DNA from: a virus
Length of the DNA: 49,001 nucleotides
IMG/VR virus record: IMGVR_UViG_3300049927_000019
Coordinates: 1-49,001 of that record
Strand: one strand, 5' to 3'
In this document: positions 30,707-38,707 of the stretch, piece by piece
How the letters are laid out: the number at the start of each line of letters is the position of its first letter
Numbering within the stretch: position 1 is the stretch's first letter
Notes under the pieces: generated by a model
What the model was told of the DNA's origin: nothing
The model's input: the letters and a program-made list of their open reading frames with translations, nothing else
Databases searched by the model: none
Position numbers and translations under genes: made by a program

Positions 30707-32324
30707 ACCGCTTCAACATACTGCATGTGAAGCATGTGGATCATCAGATGCTGGGCAGATTTATGACGATGGACATTTTCATTGCCACAAATGCGGCGCA
30801 CATACAGTTAAGCTTAATGTAGATGGAACAATTCCGTATGAAACTTATAAAAAAGGCCATGAATACCTTAATAACTGTTCACATGATAAATGTGACACAG
30901 CATTCTTACAGGGGGATTATAGAGCCTTAACAGCTAGGAATATATCACGTGAAACCTGTGAATTATTTCACTATAAGCATTCTGAGTATTATGGTAAACC
31001 GTGCACAGTATCTGATATTTTTGACCCAAAGTCTGGACAGTTAGTAGCCCAGAAGATACGACTAGAGGGTAAAGAATTCCCATGGATAGGGGATAATAAG
31101 AAAGGAGGGTTATTTGGTCAACAACGATTTGGTAAAGGGAAACGTATTGTCATAACTGAAGGGTTTGAAGATGCAATGGCTGTTAGTGAAGTGTTCAATA
31201 ACAAATGGCCAGTAGTGTCCATTATCAATGGAGCTGATCTTAAAGGCACAGGGCCGAAGAATGAGCTAGTACGTCAGATTGAATACCTTAATAATTTTGA
31301 TGAGATTGTCTTATTATTTGATATGGATGAACCAGGGCAGATATGTGCGATAGAAGCTGCTAAGGTTCTCCCTATGGGGAAGACCTTCATAGCAACCATA
31401 TCAGAACATGATGCTTGTGATATGCTTAAGGCTGGGAAAGGACAGGAACTGTTTGCATCTGTGTTCAATGCCAAACCTTACGTTCCTGATGGGTTAATTG
31501 ATAAGATTGACTTGCTTGAATCTGTATTTAAAATCAGGGAATTAAGTAAGATTACGTATCCATTTCCTAGATTAAATAGTATGACATTTGGAATAAGAGC
31601 ACAAGAGATTATCACAATAGCTGGAGGCAGTGGCCTTGGGAAGAGTACATTTGTCAGACAGATTGCCAATAATTTAATTGATCAAAAGGAAAAGGTAGGG
31701 TTTATCACACTTGAAGAAGATGCAGAATTCACCTTACGATGTTTAGTAGGGCAGCGTTTAAAAAAGAACACTAGGCTGATACCAGATTTAAATAAGATAT
31801 CTGATGTACGACAGATGATACAGAATGATATATTACCCTATACGGAATGGTACGATGATCAAGGAGGCTTGACAAAGGCAAGGCTGAAGGCTACAATTGA
31901 ATTTATGGCATTAGCACAAGGTTGTAAATGGATTGTTTATGATCATATAACAATGACAGATAAATCAGAAGGGGATACTATGGTTGAAGCTATCGACAGT
32001 GTAATGAAAATATTAAGGTCTATGGCACAGAAGTATAAGATTACCATATTTGTTGTTACACAGCTTGCTAAGCCTTCAGAAGGTAAAGGGTATAACGAAG
32101 GTAGAGAAGTTAAGCTTTCGAATATAAGAGGAAGTGCAGCTATTGAGTTTAACTCGAATTTAATTATTGCGTTTCAAGGAGATAATAGAGAAGGAGGTTG
32201 TCAAAGGGATTTGGTGGTGTTAAAGAACCGATATTATGGGGTCAATACGGGACATGCAGATATTTTAACGTATAGCCCTGAGACTGATATGTTGACAACT
32301 GGGGTGAATGTGGGGGAGTTTTAA
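30696..32324 (+). CDS. T7 gp4-like primase-helicase
   Basis: Start ATG at 30696 (MRIEPLQHTA), with GAGG 9 nt upstream. The 542-residue product has an N-terminal zinc finger CEACG...CHKCGAHT, a TOPRIM primase core with VITEGFEDAMAV (about 150-162) and LLFDMDEPGQ, and a C-terminal RecA-like helicase with Walker A GGSGLGKST near residue 310, VYDHITM (Walker B) and FVVTQLAKP. This is the T7 gp4/Twinkle layout; it unwinds DNA and makes primers. It is the first replication gene. Confidence 0.92.
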   Translation: MRIEPLQHTACEACGSSDAGQIYDDGHFHCHKCGAHTVKLNVDGTIPYETYKKGHEYLNNCSHDKCDTAFLQGDYRALTARNISRETCELFHYKHSEYYGKPCTVSDIFDPKSGQLVAQKIRLEGKEFPWIGDNKKGGLFGQQRFGKGKRIVITEGFEDAMAVSEVFNNKWPVVSIINGADLKGTGPKNELVRQIEYLNNFDEIVLLFDMDEPGQICAIEAAKVLPMGKTFIATISEHDACDMLKAGKGQELFASVFNAKPYVPDGLIDKIDLLESVFKIRELSKITYPFPRLNSMTFGIRAQEIITIAGGSGLGKSTFVRQIANNLIDQKEKVGFITLEEDAEFTLRCLVGQRLKKNTRLIPDLNKISDVRQMIQNDILPYTEWYDDQGGLTKARLKATIEFMALAQGCKWIVYDHITMTDKSEGDTMVEAIDSVMKILRSMAQKYKITIFVVTQLAKPSEGKGYNEGREVKLSNIRGSAAIEFNSNLIIAFQGDNREGGCQRDLVVLKNRYYGVNTGHADILTYSPETDMLTTGVNVGEF

Positions 32325-32503
32325 TGACAAACGCTGATTTAGTACAGAAGATTATTAATTGGAATTTGGAGTGTATAAGATTTAAACGTAAATTAGGATA
32401 TAAAAATTACCCTTACTTAGAAGGAGGTATAAAACATGCACTGTATATATTACGACAAATACAAAACATCCATGGTCCAATATTTTATAAGGAGGGTTTT
32501 TGA
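32324..32503 (+). CDS. 59-residue hypothetical protein
   Basis: MTNADLVQKIINWNLECIRF... is a helical, basic product ending GPIFYKEGF. It overlaps the primase stop (TAATG) and is linked to the next gene by TGATG. Function is unknown. Confidence 0.55.
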   Translation: MTNADLVQKIINWNLECIRFKRKLGYKNYPYLEGGIKHALYILRQIQNIHGPIFYKEGF

Positions 32504-32946
32504 TGACTGTTTATATTAATGAGCAAGTCGATAATTATTTTTTAATGGAGGATGAAGGTTATGATAAAATCAAAGAAGTTAATACAGCAGTACCTAAAGA
32601 ATCAGGTGTTAAAGAAGATTTTGAGAAACATACCTCAGGGGCAGTCAAAGAAACTGCGGGAAAAATCAGATTAGATTTAGTACCATTTGAAGCTATTATG
32701 GAAATTGGTAAGGTTTACAGTATGGGTGCTGATAAGTATGAAGACCATAATTGGCGTAAGGGACTGTTGTTCATGAAACATCATATAGGCGCTGCATTAC
32801 GTCATATAGGTAAGTTTGTGTTAGGACTAGATAAAGATGATGAGAGTGGATTACCACATTTAGCACATGCGTGTTTCCATTTAATGGCGGTTATGACCCA
32901 TCAAGTGAACGGAACAAAGGGGTTAGACGATCGGGTGAAGATATGA
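32503..32946 (+). CDS. dATP/dGTP diphosphohydrolase-type protein (N-terminal family)
   Basis: I use the ATG at 32503. The 147-residue product has GKIRLDLVPFEAIMEIGKVY, MGADKYEDHNWRKGL, AALRHIGKFVLG-DKDDESG and LPHLAHACFHLMAV. The G---K-RLDL-P----L------GA-KYG--NW---G plus ALLRHL------DESGL-HL-HA pattern belongs to an all-alpha phage family named dATP/dGTP diphosphohydrolase N-terminal (DUF5664-like). It may adjust the nucleotide pool. Confidence 0.7.
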   Translation: MTVYINEQVDNYFLMEDEGYDKIKEVNTAVPKESGVKEDFEKHTSGAVKETAGKIRLDLVPFEAIMEIGKVYSMGADKYEDHNWRKGLLFMKHHIGAALRHIGKFVLGLDKDDESGLPHLAHACFHLMAVMTHQVNGTKGLDDRVKI

Positions 32947-33044
32947 ATATAAAAATATCCATGGAGCTTATTAGAACTATAGGAGTCTGTTGTACATTTG
33001 TAATACAGGTATTTATTCTTTTACATTTAATGGGAGTATTATAG
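32943..33044 (+). CDS. 33-residue single-TM protein
   Basis: MNIKISMELIRTIGVCCTFV then IQVFILLHLMGVL: one membrane helix. ATGA overlap with the previous gene. Confidence 0.45.
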   Translation: MNIKISMELIRTIGVCCTFVIQVFILLHLMGVL

Positions 33045-33045
33045 C

Positions 33046-33456
33046 ATGAAATTCGTGAAGATAAAAGACCCAGAAGATGAATATACATACATTATTGGAG
33101 TGTATACAAGTAAGGATTTTGGTCATATTAAACGAAAATTAAAGTCTATTTATCCTAAAGCTCCACCAAATCATGAGGAGGATCACTCCTTCTATTCAAA
33201 ATTAGCTGGTATTACTCATTTTAATAAGGATTCTACTAATGTCGTGATTTTATTTAATAAAGATCAACACGGATTAGAGGATTCTACTAAGGTTAAGTTA
33301 GTTGAGTTTATAGGTACTGTAGCTCATGAGTGTTTCCATGCTGCAACTCGGGTACTTGAGTTTCAAAAACTGAAGCTAACAGGGAAGACACAAGAGCAGT
33401 ACGCATCATATTATGAATGGCTGTTTAAAGAAGTTATGGGAATTATTGTTACATGA
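33046..33456 (+). CDS. Putative HExxH metallopeptidase
   Basis: The 136-residue protein has FIGTVAHECFHAATRVLEF with HECFH at residues 94-98, and a later YASYYEWLFKEV whose Glu/Tyr could complete the metal site. This layout occurs in small phage HExxH proteins with unknown substrates. It is cytoplasmic (no signal). It could also be a metal-binding protein without protease activity. Confidence 0.6.
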   Translation: MKFVKIKDPEDEYTYIIGVYTSKDFGHIKRKLKSIYPKAPPNHEEDHSFYSKLAGITHFNKDSTNVVILFNKDQHGLEDSTKVKLVEFIGTVAHECFHAATRVLEFQKLKLTGKTQEQYASYYEWLFKEVMGIIVT

Positions 33457-33758
33457 ATAGACGATCACCGATGGCACAAGCGATTATCACTAAAAGCTTT
33501 AAGGTAGGTAATCATCCCGCTATTGGTAAGGGTGTGACTATTTATGAATATGAAAATAATTACAGTCCGTTTATGCGTATTGGACAGATATTAAAATGCT
33601 ATGTCTTAGATTCAATCCATTTCTTTGATGTGGATGTGATAACAGATCATACAATAGAATTAATACAAGGTGTGTTTATGAAAGAGAATAAATCGATAAC
33701 AGATGATTTGAAAGGTAAGGTTAATACCCCTAAACCTATTTATGGAGCTACTAAATGA
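33453..33758 (+). CDS. Hypothetical protein
   Basis: This 101-residue basic product (MNRRSPMAQAIITKSFKVGN...) has mixed beta strands in its centre. Both ends overlap neighbours by 4 nt. No motif is recognised. Confidence 0.5.
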   Translation: MNRRSPMAQAIITKSFKVGNHPAIGKGVTIYEYENNYSPFMRIGQILKCYVLDSIHFFDVDVITDHTIELIQGVFMKENKSITDDLKGKVNTPKPIYGATK

Positions 33759-34027
33759 AGCTTAAATATAAAAAATATGGTTATAATGCTGAGCAGGTAA
33801 GAAATTATAAGCGTATGTATAGTGGTAAACATCGTTCTGGTATATGTATTTGTGGACATTCACATGAAGATCATCATGGCAATATGGTTATGAATAGGGT
33901 GTATTACAATAAAACTGGGGAAGAGCGCTTTCCAGAAGAATGTGAGCACTATGGATTTAATGAAGATGGAGGGATGGATGATAACGGTGAGTATCATTGT
34001 GGTCAGTATAAGGATAGTAAGGCATGA
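33755..34027 (+). CDS. Cys/His-rich metal-binding protein
   Basis: The 90-residue protein has CICGHSHEDHHG, EECEHYG and YHCGQYKDS. The C-CGH--E-H pattern followed by later Cys residues is a recurrent phage zinc-binding family. The role is unknown. 4-nt overlaps on both sides. Confidence 0.6.
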   Translation: MKLKYKKYGYNAEQVRNYKRMYSGKHRSGICICGHSHEDHHGNMVMNRVYYNKTGEERFPEECEHYGFNEDGGMDDNGEYHCGQYKDSKA

Positions 34028-34143
34028 TTAAACTGGTGACGAGGAATCCTAAACACTACCCATTTTTATTTGATTATATCAATAGTGAATATGGCATAGT
34101 CATTCACTTTTATAAGTGGACGTTGATTTATACGAGAGAGTAA
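34024..34143 (+). CDS. 39-residue hypothetical protein
   Basis: MIKLVTRNPKHYPFLFDYIN... is an aromatic-rich product ending LIYTRE. ATGA overlap with the previous gene supports expression. Function is unknown. Confidence 0.45.
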   Translation: MIKLVTRNPKHYPFLFDYINSEYGIVIHFYKWTLIYTRE

Positions 34144-34146
34144 GGT

Positions 34147-34338
34147 ATGAAAGGTTATATGAGTTTTTGTTTGGCATTAAATACGGAAACTAATGAGCGT
34201 ACCGTATTTATTACTGATGTCTATATGGAACGCTATAGAGCTGAATTAGCATTAGATAATGCAGTATATAAACTGAAGGGAGCTAAAGGTAATTCATTAG
34301 AAAACTATCATCTAATAGAAGTGGATATTCATGACTAG
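34147..34338 (+). CDS. 63-residue hypothetical protein
   Basis: MKGYMSFCLALNTETNERTV... is an alpha/beta protein ending HLIEVDIHD. It overlaps the next gene by 8 nt. Function is unknown. Confidence 0.5.
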   Translation: MKGYMSFCLALNTETNERTVFITDVYMERYRAELALDNAVYKLKGAKGNSLENYHLIEVDIHD

Positions 34339-34561
34339 ATATGATTATTTCACAGATTATCCATTCCATTTCTTAGGGGATGCTGAATATACTCGTGGTC
34401 CTATGCGTAAGATTAAAATTATTTCTTATGATAGAAATAAATATGTAACTGTTAAGTTAGAAACTGGACAGGTGGTTGAGATTAAGTCTGGCTATATTTA
34501 TTTAAAGCCTAGAGTGCCTCATAACTATTTTAACACTTTTATGGAAACACCTGATGACTAG
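34331..34561 (+). CDS. 76-residue hypothetical protein
   Basis: MTRYDYFTDYPFHFLGDAEY... has a basic central beta-hairpin part (RKIKIISYDRNKYVTVKLE). It overlaps the polymerase start by 8 nt, so it is co-translated with it. Function is unknown. Confidence 0.5.
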   Translation: MTRYDYFTDYPFHFLGDAEYTRGPMRKIKIISYDRNKYVTVKLETGQVVEIKSGYIYLKPRVPHNYFNTFMETPDD

Positions 34562-36236
34562 ATTAGTATTTGATATTGAAACTACAGGCTTAGACTGGAA
34601 TTCACCAGATGCTAAGATGCACGTTATGTGCACGACCGATGTTGATGATATAAATCTTGTAGCAGATTTTAATGATCCTTATGAAGCTGTGGATTATTTA
34701 AATTCTCAGGAATTACTAATAGGACATTATATACAGTTCTTTGATATACCATATCTTGAAGCTATCACAGGGAAAAAGATAACAACACCAGTATTTGATA
34801 CTAAGGTTATGGCAGGGTTAATGTTCCCCGAACGTAAGTCACACAGTTTAGAGAGCTGGGGGGATACATTAGGACTACCTAAGAAAACCGAATTTACATA
34901 TACTGACTTTACCAAATGTACGCCAGAAATGATTGAGCAGTGTCACCGAGACGTTGAAATTACTGCACAATTACATAGTTATTTAATGCAACAAAACATA
35001 GCGATTGAGGCACAACAGCTTGAAACTCAGGTAGCTATGATCATCCAAAAACAGATTGCTCGTGGAGTTGGGTTTGATACAAAAGCAGCAATTGACCTCT
35101 ACGGTAATTTATTTGCTGAGTATAACACTAAAAAGAAGGCGTTACAGTTAATATTTCCACCGCGAACAAAGACAACCCAGATGAAAACTAAGGTGAAAGA
35201 GGAAATAATACCATTTAATCCTAATTCAAATGATGATATTGCTGAGAGATTGAAGGAGAAATATAATTGGAATCCAGAGAAATATACACCAAAAGGTAAA
35301 CCTGCGGTCGATATAGCTGTCTTGTCAGCGCTAGATTATCCCGAAACAAGAATGTTGATAGAGATGTCGCAGATTGGTAAAATGATGGGTTATGTTAGTG
35401 ATGGTGCAGATTCCTGGCTTAGGCATGAAAAAAAAGGTAAGATTCATGGTCGTATAAATACTACTGGTGTTGTAACAGGACGTATGAGTCATTTTGCACC
35501 TAATATGGCGCAAGTCCCTAGAGGCGGAAAACATGCAGATCAGTGTCGTTCCCTGTTTATACCTTCTACCGGGAATGTGTTAGTTGGCTGTGACGCAAGT
35601 GCATTAGAGTTACGTTGTTTAGCACACTATTTAGCACCATATGATAATGGACGATTAACGAAGATTATTGAAGAAGGTGATATTCATCAGTCCAACGCAG
35701 ATATATTAACGTGTTCAAGAGACATGGCTAAACATTTTATTTATGCCTTTATTTATGGTGCAAAAGGTAAGAAGTTAGCAGAAGTGTTAGGATGTTCATT
35801 AAATAACGCTAAGGATATGCAGATTAAATTTGAAAAGAGTTTTCCAGGGTTTAAAGAGTTTTACGCTGTCTTAACAAATGCCAGTACTCGTGGATATATT
35901 AATGGATTGGATGGAAGGAAGATATTAACACCTATGACAGCTAATACTTATAATGGTGGGATGGATGCTAATTATAAAAGGTTGAATTACTTATTACAAT
36001 CAGCAGGGGCAATTATAATGAAAAAGGCATTATGTATTGCATATGATAAGAATCCAGATTTAGCATTTGTTTTAAATGTACACGATGAAATTCAAGTTGA
36101 CTCTTCAAAAGAAGAGGTGTATAATGTCGGTAAGTTATTGGTAGACAGTATATTTGAGGCTGGAGAATACTTCAAATTTAGGTGTCCGGTAAGGGCAGAG
36201 TTTAAGGTGGGGAATAATTGGAATGAAACACACTGA
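34554..36236 (+). CDS. Family A DNA polymerase (T7-like, compact)
   Basis: The 560-residue enzyme has exonuclease motif I VFDIETTGLDW at the N-terminus, then CHRDVEITAQL (exo III-like). Polymerase motifs are A GCDASALELRCLAHYL (about 345-360), B RDMAKHFIYAFIYGAK (about 389-404) and C LNVHDEIQVD (about 507-516). T7 polymerase is about 704 residues, so this is a shorter form, probably lacking the long thioredoxin-binding insert. It is the replicative polymerase beside the gp4-like helicase. Confidence 0.93.
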   Translation: MTRLVFDIETTGLDWNSPDAKMHVMCTTDVDDINLVADFNDPYEAVDYLNSQELLIGHYIQFFDIPYLEAITGKKITTPVFDTKVMAGLMFPERKSHSLESWGDTLGLPKKTEFTYTDFTKCTPEMIEQCHRDVEITAQLHSYLMQQNIAIEAQQLETQVAMIIQKQIARGVGFDTKAAIDLYGNLFAEYNTKKKALQLIFPPRTKTTQMKTKVKEEIIPFNPNSNDDIAERLKEKYNWNPEKYTPKGKPAVDIAVLSALDYPETRMLIEMSQIGKMMGYVSDGADSWLRHEKKGKIHGRINTTGVVTGRMSHFAPNMAQVPRGGKHADQCRSLFIPSTGNVLVGCDASALELRCLAHYLAPYDNGRLTKIIEEGDIHQSNADILTCSRDMAKHFIYAFIYGAKGKKLAEVLGCSLNNAKDMQIKFEKSFPGFKEFYAVLTNASTRGYINGLDGRKILTPMTANTYNGGMDANYKRLNYLLQSAGAIIMKKALCIAYDKNPDLAFVLNVHDEIQVDSSKEEVYNVGKLLVDSIFEAGEYFKFRCPVRAEFKVGNNWNETH

Positions 36237-36402
36237 GGATACATATATTATATCTGATTTATGCTATCATAAATTACTAGGAATGGTGGTTGAAAGATTA
36301 CACATGATGCAGGGTGATATAAATTTTTCTCCTACACAGATAGAGTGGGTTAGTGATATATTAACTGAATTAAAGAGTTCTAAAATTAAAGAGGGTAAAT
36401 AG
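36223..36402 (+). CDS. 59-residue hypothetical protein
   Basis: MKHTEDTYIISDLCYHKLLG... is helical and ends SSKIKEGK. It overlaps the polymerase stop by 14 nt in another frame. Function is unknown. Confidence 0.5.
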   Translation: MKHTEDTYIISDLCYHKLLGMVVERLHMMQGDINFSPTQIEWVSDILTELKSSKIKEGK

Positions 36403-36404
36403 AG

Positions 36405-36572
36405 ATGACACTACAGGAATTTAAGGCTAAACTAGATACGATTAATCATGTACACGATTATATTGTTAAATTTAAGGGTACCGATGGATTGGTATTTACA
36501 CCAGATAACATATCATTACGCCAGTGGCATAATGATAAGTCAGTTTTTGTAGAATTGGAAGAGGATAAATAG
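36405..36572 (+). CDS. 55-residue hypothetical protein
   Basis: MTLQEFKAKLDTINHVHDYI... is a small alpha/beta product ending VFVELEEDK. 2 nt from the previous stop and abutting the next ATG. Function is unknown. Confidence 0.5.
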   Translation: MTLQEFKAKLDTINHVHDYIVKFKGTDGLVFTPDNISLRQWHNDKSVFVELEEDK

Positions 36573-37151
36573 ATGATAGAAGTTAAGATAGCAGCAAAAG
36601 AGAGTGGTGATTATTTAATCTCAGAAGATGTACATACTGGTATTATTGTGCAGATGATACATATCGGAACACAGACCAGTCCTGTTTATGGAGTCTCAGA
36701 TAAGATGATTATCGTATATGAGATATCAGATGATTTGATTACTAAAGGTGATGATGCTGGTAAACCTAAACAAACGAGTCAATATGTTAATTTAGTGATG
36801 GGAAGTGAGAAGAAACCTTCTAATTTAAGAGAGGTTATTTTAGCTGTTGAAGGGAGAAGTATGACTAAAGAGGAATTGGAAGACTATAATATTATGACCA
36901 TGATTGGTAAACATGTGCAAGTTAACATCACTCACGACAAGAAAGGTGAAGTTACAAAGGCACGTATTACACAACATGGTGTTAGTAAGCTCCATAAGTC
37001 TATGGAAAGACCTGCACCATTTGCAGAGTTAAAGGCTTTATATCTTCCAGTATTTGATAAAACTGTGTTTGACAGTTTACCTGAGTGGATTAAGAAACAG
37101 GTTAATATGAATGATGTTCCTGTTAGTCTTAAACCAGCGGTAGACTTTTAA
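36573..37151 (+). CDS. Replication-region protein, possible ssDNA-binding
   Basis: The 192-residue protein lies between the polymerase and exonuclease genes. It has a beta-rich N-terminal part (GIIVQMIHIGTQTSPVYG, KMIIVYEISDDLI), then NLREVILAVEGRSMTKEELE, MIGKHVQVNITHDKKGEVTK and LPEWIKKQV. This layout is a conserved phage family found next to replication genes; OB-fold ssDNA binding is suspected but not shown by any motif I can point to. Confidence 0.6.
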   Translation: MIEVKIAAKESGDYLISEDVHTGIIVQMIHIGTQTSPVYGVSDKMIIVYEISDDLITKGDDAGKPKQTSQYVNLVMGSEKKPSNLREVILAVEGRSMTKEELEDYNIMTMIGKHVQVNITHDKKGEVTKARITQHGVSKLHKSMERPAPFAELKALYLPVFDKTVFDSLPEWIKKQVNMNDVPVSLKPAVDF

Positions 37152-37910
37152 GTGCTCCTAATCGACGGCGATCATTTACTAGTCTATCGTATTGGCTTTG
37201 CAGTTGAGCACGATAGAATGGGAGAGAAAGCGTATGAGTATAATATACGTAATTTCTTAGACAGCCTTATTAATCGGTTTGGTGATTTTGAGCGTAAGAT
37301 TTATCTAACTGGTAAAGATAACTTTAGAGATAAAGTGGCGACCATATTGCCATATAAAGGAAACAGGACTGGTACTAAGAAGCCTAAGTATTATCAACAT
37401 ATTAGGGATTACCTAATGGCTTATTATGACGCTATTATGGTTGATGATATGGAAGCAGATGACGCAATGGGTATTGAGCAGATGAGGTATTATCATGCCG
37501 CAGAACATGAAGGTGATACAGCCTATGCAGATTCATGTATTGTAGCTTGTGATAAGGACATGGACATGATACCAGGATGGCATTATAACCCTATTAAGAA
37601 AGATCATTATTTTATAACAGATAATATAGCCATGCATAATTTCTATAAGCAATGCTTGACTGGGGATACTTGTGATAATATCCCAGGGCTAGTAGGGTTT
37701 GGTACGAAGACCGCGGAGAAATGGTTAAAGGAACACGGAGATAGTATGGAGTCTGTAGAAAAGGCTTATACGGAAGCTATAACTGTTAGGCTTAATGGAG
37801 CTTTACAGTTACAATTGAAACAGAAAGCTCATATAGATGGTATGAATGAAAGTGATTGTATGAAGGCATTAGATGAAATTAAAGAGCTTCTTTGGATTAG
37901 GAGGGCGTAA
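37152..37910 (+). CDS. 5'-3' exonuclease (FEN/PIN-like)
   Basis: The start is GTG at 37152, right after the previous stop. The 252-residue enzyme has LLIDGDHLLVYRIGFA, DDMEADDAMGIEQ, VACDKDMDMIPG and the H3TH segment DNIPGLVGFGTKTAEKWL, the acidic cluster and DNA-binding motif of FEN-type nucleases such as T7 gp6. It would remove primers and degrade DNA. Confidence 0.88.
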   Translation: MLLIDGDHLLVYRIGFAVEHDRMGEKAYEYNIRNFLDSLINRFGDFERKIYLTGKDNFRDKVATILPYKGNRTGTKKPKYYQHIRDYLMAYYDAIMVDDMEADDAMGIEQMRYYHAAEHEGDTAYADSCIVACDKDMDMIPGWHYNPIKKDHYFITDNIAMHNFYKQCLTGDTCDNIPGLVGFGTKTAEKWLKEHGDSMESVEKAYTEAITVRLNGALQLQLKQKAHIDGMNESDCMKALDEIKELLWIRRA

Positions 37911-38008
37911 TGGGTTTATTACAACTTAGAGTTGGTATATTATTTACTCAATATGTTCGTGTTGAACTGATTAAACTTTGGTTGGAGCAGAATAATGGGA
38001 ATGTTTGA
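37910..38008 (+). CDS. 32-residue hypothetical protein
   Basis: MGLLQLRVGILFTQYVRVEL then IKLWLEQNNGNV. It overlaps the exonuclease stop (TAATG), with AGGAGGGC just upstream. Function is unknown. Confidence 0.45.
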   Translation: MGLLQLRVGILFTQYVRVELIKLWLEQNNGNV

Positions 38009-38156
38009 TGATTTTTATAGCTTTAGTAACATAAAGAGTGGTACTGTTGTTGATATTTCAATGAAGAAGGAACGTAAAAATGGTAAAAAAGACGATAAAA
38101 GTAAAAGGTCTCAAGAACGTAATAAAGCCAAAAAGAGCAGTAAAATCAAAAAATAA
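37995..38156 (+). CDS. Lys-rich 53-residue protein overlapping the nuclease gene
   Basis: The frame ATG (37995) to TAA (38156) encodes MGMFDDFYSFSNIKSGTVVD and then a Lys/Arg/Ser-rich tail. GGAG lies 8 nt upstream. Its last 77 nt overlap the nuclease gene in another frame. The basic tail suggests nucleic-acid binding. It could be a real overlapping gene or a chance frame. Confidence 0.4.
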   Translation: MGMFDDFYSFSNIKSGTVVDISMKKERKNGKKDDKSKRSQERNKAKKSSKIKK

Positions 38157-38484
38157 GGTTATTAAGACCGTAGCTGAGGATTTACTATACACACAGTTAC
38201 AAGAAGCGTTACCTACCGTAGAGTTTGTTAGAGAACATAAAGGTATACCAGGTAGGCAGTTTAGATTTGATTTTGCCAGTATTGCGCTACAATTAGCAAT
38301 TGAGGTACAAGGTGGAGTGTTTACTTATGGGGGACATTCAACCGGAATGGGTATAACAAGAGATTGTGAGAAGTTAGCATTAAGTAACCTTGCAGGATGG
38401 ACAGTGTTCCAAGTTACAAGTGGTCAGGTCAGGGATGGTACAGCTATTAAGTGGATTAACGAATGGTGTAAGGGGATGAAATGA
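38080..38484 (+). CDS. PD-(D/E)xK-type endonuclease
   Basis: The 134-residue protein has a basic N-terminus, then FRFDFASIALQLAIEVQGGV, GGHSTGMGITRDCEKLALS and GWTVFQVTSGQVRDG. RFDF...IEV-GG---GGRH--G-G---DCEK is the pattern of small phage Vsr/PD-(D/E)xK nucleases, often called endodeoxyribonuclease or resolvase. It probably acts in recombination or DNA processing. Confidence 0.78.
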   Translation: MVKKTIKVKGLKNVIKPKRAVKSKNKVIKTVAEDLLYTQLQEALPTVEFVREHKGIPGRQFRFDFASIALQLAIEVQGGVFTYGGHSTGMGITRDCEKLALSNLAGWTVFQVTSGQVRDGTAIKWINEWCKGMK

Positions 38485-38561
38485 TTGAATACGTAGTTAT
38501 TGGGCTAATCTATTTAGTCATTATTGAGTTAGTCGTAATTGTTAAATTACTGGATTTCTAA
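38481..38561 (+). CDS. 26-residue single-TM protein
   Basis: MIEYVVIGLIYLVIIELVVI then VKLLDF: nearly all membrane helix. ATGA overlap with the nuclease gene and TAATG overlap with the next gene. Confidence 0.45.
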   Translation: MIEYVVIGLIYLVIIELVVIVKLLDF

Positions 38562-38707
38562 TGGGAAGAATACTTTGTTTTATTGGACTACATCGGTACA
38601 TCCCACATTGTGGCTATAATTTTTTAAAGAACTATGTTACTAGATTTATGGGGTGTACACGCTGTGATAAAATTAAAGAAGGGACAGTTTCTTATGATGA
38701 AGTCTGA
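38561..38707 (+). CDS. 48-residue CxxC protein
   Basis: MGRILCFIGLHRYIPHCGYN... contains CTRCDK. The LCFIGLHRY---C and C-RC layout resembles a small phage zinc-binding protein. It overlaps the next gene's start by 11 nt. Confidence 0.5.
   Translation: MGRILCFIGLHRYIPHCGYNFLKNYVTRFMGCTRCDKIKEGTVSYDEV

Noticed and set aside
31869-31897. TTGACA-N17-TACAAT inside the primase-helicase gene
   Set aside because: Good match, but deep inside a long gene with no start nearby; kept out of the feature list as possible chance.
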